DNA from: Adiantum capillus-veneris
Lineage: Eukaryota; Streptophyta; Polypodiopsida; Polypodiales; Pteridaceae
DNA: 60,000 bases
Assembly: GCA_014529385.2 (NCBI GenBank)
Contig: CM043966.1
Coordinates: 101,107,587 to 101,167,586, forward strand
Reading direction: 5' to 3'
Shown in pieces: positions 20,880 to 31,599 of the stretch. A program made the position numbers and the translations under genes. Below the pieces are notes generated by a model. It ran no database searches and was not told the DNA's origin. It saw nothing but the letters and a program-made list of their open reading frames with translations. Each line of letters opens with the position of its first letter. The stretch's first letter is position 1.

Positions 20880-23400
20880 TCTGATCTCCCAATGATGGAA
20901 GATCTGGCTATACAATCATGGAACGTGAAAGAATTGAAGACTTGGAAGAAGCATGCCCTCTTATGGGAGGATGTTAGAAAGGATAAGGAAGAAAATTGTT
21001 GGGCCATTCAAGAACATCATCTGGATTCCTGCAGTAAAAGAAAACAGTGAATGGGAAAGAAGTTGGTGTACTATGGAGAGGGAGTGGATGGGTTCAATGG
21101 TGTTCAATCTATTGTGGACAAGGACCATGAGCCCAAAGTGGTCCTTAATCACCCTCTGGGAGAGTCCTAGGAGTGAGAGTCATGTGGGCAGATGAACCTA
21201 TCACCATAGTAAACATATATGGTCCCAAGATAGAGCCAAATTATGGATGCACCTTAGGGACTCTCCTATTGAAGGAGAATGGCTTGTAATATGTGACTTT
21301 AATATGGTGGAAAAGAGCAAGGACAAAATAGGATCAGCCAGCAGGCTCTAAAAAAAACTAAATGGTTGGGCCTCTGTGAGAAATGGTCTTTGGTGGAAAT
21401 GAGCAAGGACATAACAGGATTAGCCAGTCTATGGGTAGGCTCTAAAAAACTAAATGGTTGGGCCTCTGTGAGAAATGGTCTATGATGAACTTGTGGGAGG
21501 TGGGCCCCTGGAACAACATTACATGCTTCACATACACAGACCTTTAGTATGCCAACACAGATTCCCGGATTGACATGTGCTACCACTCTCAATAAGCTCA
21601 TTGAATCCCGCCACTTCTTGAGATGAAGGTGCTGACAACCAACGAAGAGCCTGTCAGACCATCTTCCTTTACACGTGAAACTCAGGAAAGATAAAGGGGA
21701 TGGGAAGGCCCCCATAGGGAGGAAGAAGTTGTTTCTTACTAGGGCACACACATTCAAAAACCCCCTGTTTAGAAGGCTTACCAATAAATCTTTGAGCATA
21801 CTCATTAAAGATATTAGTGTAGAAAAACCTAAAGCATGGGACCTCTTTTCTCAGAGCATACAGAAAGTGATCAAAAGCTTGGGCCCTCATATGAAAAAGG
21901 CCAGGGAAGAGCTGTGGAAGCAGCTGAAAGAGAAGGTTGATTGTCTAACGTCCAAAAAAGCTACTAGGATGGCCTTTGAAGAAGATCAGAAAAGATGGTA
22001 GGAACCTAAAGCCAACCTAGCAACTCGGAGAGGTCAGGAAAGCGAGATTGATATCCGGGGAGACTTTTCTCCATCCAGAGGCTGCTAATCAAGGACACTT
22101 TTTTAGGGCCTTGAAAATCAAGAAAAGTTGGGGCTTCGACCTCTCACTCATAGATGAGAATGAGAATACTATGCAAGACCAAGACAAAATGTCTACAATG
22201 ATGCTTGATCATCTTAGCCAAATCATAGGCCAACCAGATCAAGGAGTGGATGAAGATAGAGCGACCTTGCTTCAGAGTGTCAATAGGGAAATTCCTCAAC
22301 CAGAAGCCAATTGCCTAGAGATGGCCTTTTTGGAAGATGAGTGCTCACATGTGTTACAAGCTCTTGGGAAGGAGAAGTCCCTTGGCTAGGATGGTTGAAC
22401 CATTGAATTCTTCAGGGAGTTTCTGGATGATCTCAAGGTCCCAGTCACAAAAACTTTTAATCAAGATTTAGTCAAGGGGTCTTTGGATCCTAGTGTGAAA
22501 CCCGGGTAGGTCACCTAATAAAAATGTAACCTATCACGTGAGTTCAACAGAAGGGTATTTAAAGTTCTTGAAACTTACAGATATATACATATACAAAAGG
22601 GTATTATTTTTTCAAACTTGAAAAAAACTTACAGATTTTAAAAGAAAAGGGTACATTATATTCTTAACAAAATTCACAGATAAGGGGTTTTACAAACATG
22701 TCTTGAACGCACGTGATATGGTAGTTTTACACATAGTGAACTCCCCGAGGTGTGAAAAGGGGGCTTATCAAACCTATCCCAAAGCAGGTTTGTTGCTCAA
22801 GAAGTCACAACCCATAACTATGATGTTTGTAGCATACAAAATCATTGCCAAGGTAGTCTCTCTTAGAATTTCCCCCCTCTTGGACAGAATCATCTCCTCT
22901 CATCAGCACGGGTTTATCAAAGGAAGGTCAATCTATGACAATATCTTGGTAGCAATGGTTGTCATTGAGTACGTATCCTTCATGAAGAAAGAGTGCATCA
23001 TGCTTTATCTAGACCTAGACAAAGCGTATGATAGGATTATGTGGTCATACATTGAAGAAGTCATTAAATCACTAAGCTTTGGGCCTAGCCTTTGTAGACT
23101 TGTACAAACTCCGAGTGCAGGCAGTCAATCTGAGTTGTTGTTCAATGAGAGAATTGTGGGCTTCTTTGAAGCCAAAAGACCGATCAATCAAGAATGCCCC
23201 CTAGCCCCTCTTTTGTTTTCCATTGAGTCGCATCGTCTTATAACAATGCTAGAAGTTGTTGTGCAAAGTGAAATACAAAGGCTATCTTTGCCTGGCAATG
23301 ACTAGCGGGCCTGTATGGCTAAGATGTTCCAAAATGACTCCCTCCTCTTCTTTAAAGCCTGCCCACAGGTACTTAGTGTATAATTGGACTTATAACATGG
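20880..23400 (+). pseudogene. LINE ORF2: endonuclease and reverse transcriptase, decayed
   Basis: Plus-strand frames give, in order: the start of an APE-type endonuclease (IQSWNVKELKTWKKHALLWE at about 20910, with AIQEHHLD following); a connecting region at 21675-22000; an N-terminal RT region at 22048-22440; and the RT core at 22780-23300 with KIIAKVVSLRISPLLDRII, QHGFIKGRSIYDNILVA, then LDLDKAYDRIMW (first catalytic aspartate kept) and CPLAPLLF. The FADD-type active-site box appears near 23318 as FQNDSLLFF, so one catalytic residue pair is altered. Sequence 22500-22780 does not fit the RT and looks like a small insertion or replacement. Stops and frameshifts are numerous. It belongs to the L1-like plant LINE group. 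Confidence 0.75.
22500..22780. other. Non-LINE insert within the RT region
   Basis: Between two RT segments that should be nearly contiguous lies AT-rich sequence containing direct near-repeats of CAAAAGGGTATT / GAAAAGGGTACATT and two copies of an ACTTACAGAT-type block. I cannot identify it, and no target duplication is clear. Confidence 0.4.
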
Positions 23401-23549
23401 AAAGTAGCGGAATTAAAATAACTATAGTGATCATTTTCAAGAGAATTCTTCAACATCATAAAGAGAAGACTTGATGGTAGATAGCAACATATTCATTATA
23501 CCTAATTATCTTGGCATGGAAAATAATTTTCAAGAGAGAGAATTAGAGA

Positions 23550-24060
23550 AGTTGACAATAGTTGAGGACCGGACTTACTTGGAGCCGGTCCCCCCCTCCA
23601 AAAGGCTTTTGTATTATAGATTCTCCCATAATGAGAGACTTGGTACAATACAATATTTGTGCTCCTTAAGACCTAATCAATGCAATGAATATGGAAGGAT
23701 TCATGCATCAAAATTATGCCCTTAATCAACTTAATGAAAAAATTAACTTGTCCTCAGCCTCAGTCCCAAGACCTCAAATACCTTCAAAGGTGGAGCGAGC
23801 TAGTAGGGAATGAGGGTAGGGAAGAGGAAGAAGAAGTAACATACAAGAAATAAGTACCTTCCTCACCATAGATTACTATTGTAGCTTAGCTTAGCATAGT
23901 AATATAGATGGTAGATAATATGAGCATGCCATTGAAGCTTGGCTTTTGGTTGGATTTGTTGGTGTAGGCTCTCAACTTCTCAAGCTTGGAGAAGGAGAAG
24001 GAGTTCTTTGATTCACACCATCAAAGTGTGTGTGTGAGAGAATGAGAATAAGGATGCCCA
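23550..24060 (-). repeat. Gypsy LTR fragment (minus strand)
   Basis: The reverse complement matches the plus-strand LTR at about 33500-34039: shared landmarks are GAGAGCCTACACCAACA, CTTCTTCCTCTTCCCTACCCTC, GGTATTTGAGGTCTTGGGAC and the end block GGTCCTCAA-TATTGTCA. It lies just beyond the LINE and has no adjacent gypsy coding sequence. Confidence 0.7.
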
Positions 24061-24078
24061 AATCAGCCCCCCTTTCAT

Positions 24079-24080
<2 letters not shown>

Positions 24081-24121
<41 letters not shown>

Positions 24122-24171
24122 AGGAATTTACACTAACCCTAACACCAATGGAACACTCTCACACACTAAAA

Positions 24172-24266
<95 letters not shown>

Positions 24267-24267
24267 T
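24081..24267. repeat. Facing TC and GA microsatellites
   Basis: A (TC)n run at 24081-24116 and a much longer (GA)n run at 24175-24267 are separated by 58 bases. They are reverse complements, so single strands could fold into a stem of up to about 36 bp. A further (GA)n run lies at about 24878-24918. Arginine/glutamate and serine/leucine frames across them are artefacts. Confidence 0.95.
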
Positions 24268-24269
24268 GG

Positions 24270-24872
24270 TGCTCGGGCTGCTTTGAAGTGTATCGTTAAT
24301 GATCAAGCAAACATAAATATATACATGTAAGAAAGAGAGAGAAAGGGGGAGGGGGTGCTTGTTGCATTAATACCTTCTTACAAATCTGTCATGAAAAATC
24401 AAAGTGAGATTAGTATGTGTTCAACATAGCTTGCGTAAATTTCACCACAACACATCACAAGAAAAGCCACCCCAATCACTGTCTTAAAGCCAAGGGAGTC
24501 CTCTCCACCAAAGAAAAACAAAAATTATATTACAAGGGCAGTGTCTTACATGATTTTGCAATTTTTATGTTTGATTGCGGATATTGATAATATTTATGCC
24601 CTTATATACCTTGTTTTGCAACAAGAAGAGATCAAATGATGAATTTGGGTCTCTAGACGTGTAAATATCACTAAATAAGAGTGTTTTTGGAGCTAAAAAG
24701 TGGAAAAAAGTGGTAATCCAAGTCCAGAAATCACAAATAAGTGTATATTCATATACACAGGGTTACCAGCTATTTATCGTGTATGTTTTGAATTTTTTGG
24801 CTTCAATTTTCTATTTTCCTTTATTTTTTATGATTTTCTTAATAAAAGTAAAAGAAAAATAAAAAAGCAGGT

Positions 24873-24923
<51 letters not shown>

Positions 24924-25559
24924 AGTTAGTACTTGTGAAATCTATGAGCCCTTTCAGTTTTCATGTAATGCCTTAGGGTCAAGGCTTAGGCTTTAGCTTA
25001 GGTTTTAGGGTTTAGGTTTGGGCATAGGCTACAATCTCAATCTTTCCATAGAGTAAGGTTTAGGCAATATGTGTTAGTCTAACTTAAGTCATGGTTTGGG
25101 ATTTGCAGACACATTACAAAATGGGACATATTCCCAGGTACGCGTAAAGAAATAAACCAGGAGGCAAAGGAATTTTTCCCACTACATGCATTGTCATGTA
25201 GACGTGGGTGTGCAAATATGTTGCACCCACAAATATAGGCATTGACCTATAAAGAAGAGATTATGATCTGATGTAGGCCTTACAATGTCAGGGTATAATG
25301 CATGCCCAATTTGCGAGATGCTCGGGCTGCTTTGAAGTGTATCGTTAATGATCAAGCAAACATAAATATATACATGTAAGAAAGAGAGAGAAAGGGGGAG
25401 GGGGTGCTTGTTGCATTAATACCTTCTTACAAATCTGTCATGACAAATCAAAGTGAGATTAGTATGTGTTCAACATAGCTTGCGTAAATTTCACCACAAC
25501 ACATCACAAGAAAAGCCACCCCAATCACTGTCTTAAAGCCAGGGGAGTCCTCTCCACCC
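24270..25559. repeat. Two near-identical ~240-bp direct repeats around a 0.8-kb spacer
   Basis: Copy one is about 24270-24509 and copy two about 25320-25559; both start TGCTCGGGCTGCTTTGAAGT and end GTCCTCTCCACC, with only two or three differences that I can see. The second copy runs on into the long Tat-family LTR (its GAGTCCTCTCCACC-CCCTCTTACA end corresponds to 35982-36020 in the other LTR), whereas the first does not, so the first looks like the duplicate. The spacer 24510-25318 is AT-rich, without a gene, and contains a (GA)n run. I found no primer-binding site or target duplication that would make this a miniature LTR element. Confidence 0.75.
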
Positions 25560-27703
25560 TGTCGCCCTCTTACAGTATGTGGGATTTATGGCTAGATTGA
25601 TGACAACACCAGAGACAAGCTATCAAGAACTTAACAAAAAACACCAAGACACTTACGCATCATTGTTGTCCATTATTTCCCGTTGGAAGGGAGACAAAGT
25701 ATCCAAGCTTAGTCCAAATCCACCCTCCTTGATTCAACAAATGTTGGGCTTACACTAGTAGGAGAAATGATAGATTTCCTACTCTCAATTGAATGATCAC
25801 TCTCTCTCTTACAATGGCATAGAGTTCCCTTGCTAATCCCCTATTACAACACATGCACATGCATAAGACAATGAGCTTCCACTCAAGAGCTCCTTCTAGA
25901 GAGCTTGAGCTTGGCTTCTCAAGCTATAGCATAGTGCTCTTGCTTATGGCTCCCCCTTTTTTGTGCTAGCTACACCCTCCTTTTATAGCAATTTTGAAGG
26001 CTAGGGTTACTCCTCTAACCATGGTTGGGTTAGATTTTCCGTAATTTATCTAATTTCTTTTGCTTGGAATTATCAAGAAGTTGGTGGGGAAAGAGAGAGG
26101 AGAGAAATGGAGGTGATAGGACTTTTCATAGTGGGTTAGTGTTAGTAGAGTTAGTATAAATTTACAAATGGAATTGGATATTTACAATGGGAGTATCCAT
26201 GTAGGATACAAATAAGGAAGAAAAACTCTTAAGAGGTAAGAAAAGGTGGATTTCTTACAAGGTTGATGCTCCAAGTGTCTTGAGTAGGGCCAATTTTTGA
26301 CGCTTGTTGACGGTCCACTAGCTTTGACGGTACATTTTTTCTCCACTCTTGACCTTCCTTGAGAGACAAGGTAATTGAAGATGAGTAATCAACCACCATG
26401 ATGCTGTCTTTTAAGAGAAGAGGTTGAATTTTGTGGTTTTTTTGATAGATATGGGTAAATTGGAGGAGGAAAAATGAGACTAGGTGGTCAATTTTGGAAT
26501 GGAATTGTGTGTGGGAGGTATGAGTTCACCATGGTTTCTCTTATTCTTCAAGGTTGAGCAGAAGGTGAGTAGGGTGCAGAGAGGAGTGGTGAGAGAGGTG
26601 GGGATGATGAGTGGAGAAGTGTGTGTGAAAGAGGAAAATGATAAAGTGGAAGAGAGAGTGTGGCTGCATAGAATGGGAAAACTGGGGTCCACTAATAAAA
26701 TCATAGCTCACAGCTCGTAGCTCAAAAAAATATGAAAAAATTTGAGGCAAAAGTTCAGCCCACGAGCTACAACTTTTGTTTGTATCACCTTTTCAAATTC
26801 GGAGAGCAAGTGAACTTTAAAAATTCAGCAAAACCGATCGTTTTTTTCCACTGCACAAGGTCCTTGTGGGGTCCTTCTTTGGATGATTCTTTTGAATACC
26901 TCCAAGAGTGAGCCCTCCATAGTGCATGTATGCATGCCACCTACCCTTGACCTTATTTGGTAGGTCTATAATTGAAGATATTGTTGAGATTATGATATAA
27001 GTGAATAGTACAACTAAGAAAATCAAATATTGAGTGGTCTAAAAAATATGTACATGTCAAATATAAATAATATAAGTGGAAAAATATATAAAGGGGTCAA
27101 AAGCAATCTCTCTCATTATGAGGCTACCATAAAAAGATAAATATTTTTGGTGTTCTAATTTTTTAGAAAAAAAAACAAAATAGATATAGGAAGGGAAAAA
27201 TCACAATAGTGAAAAAATATACACATAAATAAAACTAGTTTTTTTGGATTTTTGTTGGGGTGGAGTTACACCAAATATAAGAGAAGCTTACATGAAAATA
27301 TTTCTATATGGAATAAAGAGTATGAAAAATGGTAAGGAAAATTTGTGGTAATGGTGAGGCAATGTAAAGAGCATAAATAACACACACCTAGATAGAAATA
27401 TTTAAATAAATACCAAAATAATTATGAAAAAATCTTTTATTTAGGCCCTATATACAAAGAAATATTTACATACGCATGGGCCATAATATACTTATATATA
27501 TTTTTATTTTTTTTATTTTTTTTGGCTCAACTAGCCCAATGACTAGCTAATTGAGGGTTTTTAAAGAAGATATGGGAAAAGTCCCGTGACTCACACACGC
27601 CTATGTACAGTGAAATGGTAGGGATAGCCACAGTGTTTGGGTGATTTTGGTAGGGTGAGGTAACTCACTGTGGCAATTACAAAGAGCCGAAAAACGGCTA
27701 TCA
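25540..27703 (-). mobile_element. Solo LTR of the Tat-family element (about 2.2 kb)
   Basis: It corresponds along its length to the LTR at 35985-38239, and its last 947 bases (26757-27703) also to 42227-43163. On the minus strand it starts TGATAGCCGTTTTTCGGCTC, which contains a small hairpin (GCCG-TTTT-CGGC). A TATA-like box (CTATAAAAGG, minus strand) lies at about 25976-25987, 1.7 kb into the LTR, matching the position in the other copy. No pol or polypurine tract lies beside it at 27704, so I call it a solo LTR; the start is abrupt and cuts into coding-like sequence of a potassium-transporter exon. The short frames within it, including 26480-26720 on both strands, are not genes. Confidence 0.75.
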
Positions 27704-28340
27704 CCGCATACACCACACCCATTGTCTGATACGCCAACAACAGCATCTGCCAATGCTTGCCACTAAACCATCCTTTGAAATTAGCCAGCCACAAGAAACC
27801 CAACAATTTTGACATTAGAGTGGTGAAAGCCTTGTGCTCAAAGGTGTTGAAAAGCTTAAATGCAAGCTAGTAACCAAGTTTTAGTTGTTCACTTTCTGAT
27901 GCATATAATACAACACTCTAGTCTGAATTCCAATGCAACACAAGAAGATTAATTCACATTAATCAATTACCTTTGAGGCAAGGAGAACCTTTTATCCTTG
28001 CGGTCCTGAAGTTGGCAGTCATAGTTATTCTCAAGATCCTTGAGGATGCCATCACTCTGCAGGCGCAACAACTCGAGGGAGTACTTACTCTCGTTGTGAT
28101 AGATATTGCGCCTATCGCTGCCTTTGTTGTTGACATCTACTACTGTTGAATTTTCTTCATGATCTGCCTTGTGGGTATGTTTTGTTTGGCCTAATGCGTT
28201 CTCCAAATCAGAAGGATGTTGCTTGTCTTGATCCGCACTAGCATCGTCCATATTGCAAGATGCAGAGGGAAGCTCTTGTCTTTTGCTCATCTGCTTTGGA
28301 AGCAACATGAGACAAATTAATACTCTCACTGTGCACAAAT
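27704..28340 (-). pseudogene. N-terminal fragment of a HAK/KUP-type potassium transporter, cut by an LTR
   Basis: The minus-strand frame from about 27815 reads KHWQMLLLAYQTMGVVY and then runs straight into LTR sequence at 27703. The phrase LAYQ-LGVVYGDL is the hallmark of the first membrane segment of plant KT/HAK/KUP K+ transporters (about 750-850 residues, 10-14 membrane helices). Only about 40 residues of the family core are present. Further upstream on the same strand, 28338-27967, is a 120-residue hydrophilic frame (MDDASADQDKQHPSDLENA and so on) ending at a possible splice donor (CAAAG/GTAATT at 27970); it could be the N-terminal exon, but the reading phases do not join cleanly with the acceptor I favour near 27830. 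No downstream exon was found left of the LTR. It may be a gene broken by the insertion or a captured fragment. Confidence 0.6.
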
Positions 28341-30005
28341 CTCAAGGACTGATTACTACACATATCTCTTCAATTGACAAGCGTTTTGATAGATTACCAG
28401 CAGCTATATTTGTTGCCTACACGCCTGCAGCAGTTGGTCGATCATTCATGTGCTGGTTAAGCCCTGCATCATAATAGCGAGTCACGAGCACAGTAGTGCA
28501 AGGAAGCTCAGAAAGAAGGCCACACACTCACACACCTTGGGGTCAAGGAAGGAGGAAGCTCAGAAAGAAGGACACCCTTTCACCTCCTCCCTTCTAGAAT
28601 GACAACCTACAGAGGTGGACATTCCCGAAGCTCTGCAGAGATTGCTGCATTACTTTCTTAGATGCCTCTCAATGCAGCACATACACGGGCATTGACGAAG
28701 CTCTTTCGTGACTGCTGCCATACTCTTTGCGACGATGCTCACTATAGTGCATCCTCACATATCCACAATGATGATGGCGATCAAGTCTGATGTTTTTTGA
28801 ACTTCAGCTTTAATTTTTTTACAATTTAGTCTTTTTTTATTATTTAAGTACCCAAACATTGGATTAGATTCACCGTGATTGTAACAGTTTTGGACTCTAA
28901 ATGTCATTTTGGCCTTCGAAGGTGTTTAATGTAACATTTTCTTTCATTTCATTTCACGCTTTTCTCTTGCATCTGACACCTCTACAACAATGCCCCCCAC
29001 CCTTAATTACATTGCCAATACACCCCTCAACAAGTACAATCTGGCTAGATAATAATATATCCACAAATATAACAAAAGCATAATGAGGAACATTAACGAA
29101 TGATACAAATTTGCGATGGGTAACAACACAAATTTACGCAACCAGTGTTTCGAACACAATGGATTATATCACACTATTTGCAGAGACTTTATGGTATTCT
29201 GTCGGTACGTAGCACAATATTTCAAACACCTTTGCGATTCCTAGCAATGCTATTAGCATTTTATATTCAGTTGGTTAATGCTAGCACACGTTAGTACAAA
29301 ATGTTCTATGCTCATACTCCTACTACCAGCTTTCACGGTAACCACTTTTTGCAACTTCATCTAATTACGACCCGGATTATTGCATGCTCTTTCTCAGATT
29401 CCTTGTATCGATCAACATTTTCAAATATCCTGCATTCTTAATTAGGGACTTAAAATTTGTTAGACTTCTCAAACTGTGAAGATTTTCTAGGTTTTCTCCT
29501 TTCGAATAGCTGCTGTACATTAGCGCTGCTCCGCACCATTATGTTTAGTTCGTTTACCACAATTTTAAGGAAATAAACGTATCTGTCTTGCTTGACCATA
29601 ATAAAATGATTTTTGTCATGATCTTCACTTGTTACATTTCTCTAACTCATTTAAGGATTCACAAAAACCTATGTAGGCCATAATGCGAGGACGTCAGATA
29701 AGTATTCTCTTTACTTTATTTTGCAAACTCATTTTTATAGCTTTTGTACTAATATCCTAACCATATTTTATCTGATTTTATGATACCCTCTTGCACTGCT
29801 ATGGTCATGCCCTCTAATTGTATTGAAATAAATTTTTGTTGGGATGATTTGTCAGTAAGTTATGCAGCTACTTAGGCGAGCTACTGTGCTCTGGGATAGT
29901 GAACAACAATTTGTAAGTGCTTTGATATACTGCATTGTGATGTCAACAACGTAGTAAATATACTTTTTCTCATTTATGTCTTGTCTAGTCCATTGGTCAC
30001 ATGCA
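28341..30005. other. No gene seen (1.66 kb)
   Basis: If the transporter fragment is genuine, the right side of it would be its 5' flank; 28500-28580 repeats a GGAAGCTCAGAAAGAAGG block twice (about 28501 and 28553). Otherwise only short unsupported frames occur. Confidence 0.4.
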
Positions 30006-30007
30006 CA

Positions 30008-30205
30008 CAGATTCGCCGATTTAGGCAGTGTGTCAATGCTCATCTACTGCAGATTCGCCAATTTAGGCAGCACAACAACAAACTACCGATTCACGATTTT
30101 TAAACAATATCCAATGCATATTTGCCGATTTAGGCAGCATTAGTGCAGATTCGCCGATTTAGGCAGCACGTTTTATTGGTGTAGACTCGCCGGATGAGGT
30201 AACAC
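30008..30205. repeat. Minisatellite-like cluster of CAGATTCGCCGATTTAGGCA
   Basis: Variants of the 20-base motif occur at about 30008-30028, 30050-30071, 30119-30138, 30146-30168 and, most decayed, 30182-30204. Spacing varies from about 25 to 70 bases, so it is an interspersed motif cluster and not a strict tandem array. No coding sense is seen. Confidence 0.75.
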
Positions 30206-30432
30206 CGATCACAAAATCAGGTTGCAGTGGCTGGCCACCACTACAACTGGTATGATTTTGTTACCCGGGTACATAATGAAAGTGATTTGGATTTGGACTT
30301 ATATTGTGGAATTGGAATTGGATTGGGATTTGGTATCTGGTGAATTATATGACAGTGTTTATGTGATGAGACTTGACATTATGAGATTAATGATGAGTGT
30401 CACCAATGATATCCTGATTCATTAGGGTATGA

Positions 30433-30482
30433 CATATACTGCTTATTCTAGTGGTATGGGACACTAGAATAAGTAGTATGTG
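30433..30482. other. Strong hairpin, 21-bp stem with 8-base loop
   Basis: CATATACTGCTTATTCTAGTG (30433-30453) pairs with 30462-30482 at 19 of 21 positions; the loop is GTATGGGA. No coding region or known element end is adjacent. It could be the tip of a small palindromic element or a small-RNA-type stem, though a plant microRNA precursor would normally have a longer arm and larger loop. Confidence 0.75.
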
Positions 30483-30489
30483 GATGACG

Positions 30490-31040
30490 GCAGGCATAAG
30501 CTAATGTTGTTTAGTTTCATAAATTTTTCTTTTATTATGTGATGTTTTTGACACAACATACTAATCACTCTTTTTGACAAGTATTGTTTGCAGATTTTAT
30601 CTTCGCAACTGAGGACAATTGCTTTCCAACGGAGAGGTATGTTATAGAATTGATATTTTATTATCTATTGCAGCTGACAGGTGGCAAGAGCATTAGCAGA
30701 TAATGGATTATGCAACAGGATGTTACATTTTATGTATATTTGATTATTCAAGTGCTCTTTGTGAGCTTTGGCCAATTATGTCCGGCCGGCCAGTTTGTAC
30801 TCACTTTGACCATTCAAGAATCTATAAATTAAATACGTGTAAGAGGGAAATGGTCACTCTTGCACGGGGGGAGATTGCACCCAGTGTCTGTGTTGCTCTT
30901 CTCATCTCTCCTCTCTTCTCTCTCGTCGTGCCAGGCGTAGCACTCCGCTCTCGGAGGTGCGCCTGCGCATGTTCTCTTCCTCTCTCTCGCTTGTTGTCTC
31001 TCTCTGTTCACGTACATTGTTGATTACGTGCTAGTGGATG
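30490..31040. other. No gene seen
   Basis: The plus-strand frame 30703-31023 ends in a CT-rich low-complexity stretch and resembles no family. The region leads into the chromovirus fragment at 31043. Confidence 0.35.
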
Positions 31041-31042
31041 CG

Positions 31043-31594
31043 TCAGGTATGCCAATTTATGCTTTTCATGGATTGCAACGTGTTATTTACAAATTTTGCA
31101 AGGCAACCGCGCTTACCATTTGTAGCAGTCTTAGAACCTTGTCTTCGTGTCGAAGAATCTTTTCGTGCTGCATCACCACTTCTTGATCTTCGATCTCTGG
31201 CGGGTCCTTGATTATTGGTTCGTTTGGTGGCTTGCCTTTGTAAGGCTTGGGTAGCCTCACATAAAACACATTGTAAATGAGCCAATGGTTGGGCAACTTG
31301 ATTTGATAGGCCATATTGTTGATTGGTTAAAAGATTTGGAAAGGACCATAGTATCTTTTTGCTAACTTAGCATAATACTTTTTGCGGCCCATAGAATTTT
31401 TCCTGAAGTTTGTCTCAATCGAGCCTTGGGACTTGAGTAGGACCCAATCATTTTCCTTGAAGGCTAAGGCCCTTCTGTGCTTGTTAGCAGCATCAGACTT
31501 TTGCCTTTGTTGGGCCATGGATATAGCCTCCTTAATCTTTTGAAAAGATTCTTGTAGGTCTTGGTTATACTCATCAATGGAAAAGATCTTCCCA
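31043..31594 (-). pseudogene. Chromovirus (Ty3/gypsy) integrase end and chromodomain-linked region
   Basis: The minus strand gives the distal part of a gypsy integrase: KHRRALAFKENDWVLLKSQG (a DxV-type basic block), KRYYGPFQI (the GPY/F module), then AYQIKLPNHWLIYNVFYVRL-KPYKG and an IEDQE-like stretch that normally precedes the chromodomain. One stop (TAA at about 31327) splits the frame. It continues, across an insertion, the integrase sequence at 34045-35081. The chromodomain, which tethers integration to histone marks, is not complete at the left end. Because the same protein is carried in three separated blocks, this element is the oldest host of the nested insertions in this region. Confidence 0.75.
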
Positions 31595-31599
31595 TGTAC

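Noticed and set aside
24030-24330. Arg/Glu-repeat frames over the GA tract
   Set aside because: Pure microsatellite translation; the same applies to 44124-44871, 58181-58613 and the frames over poly-C at 20579-21050.
24270-25559. Miniature LTR (TRIM) element with 240-bp LTRs
   Set aside because: Ends TG...CA can be drawn, but there is no primer-binding site, no polypurine tract and no target duplication, and copy two is continuous with another LTR.
30008-30205. CRISPR-like array
   Set aside because: Eukaryotic context, five degenerate repeats with unequal spacers and no associated genes.
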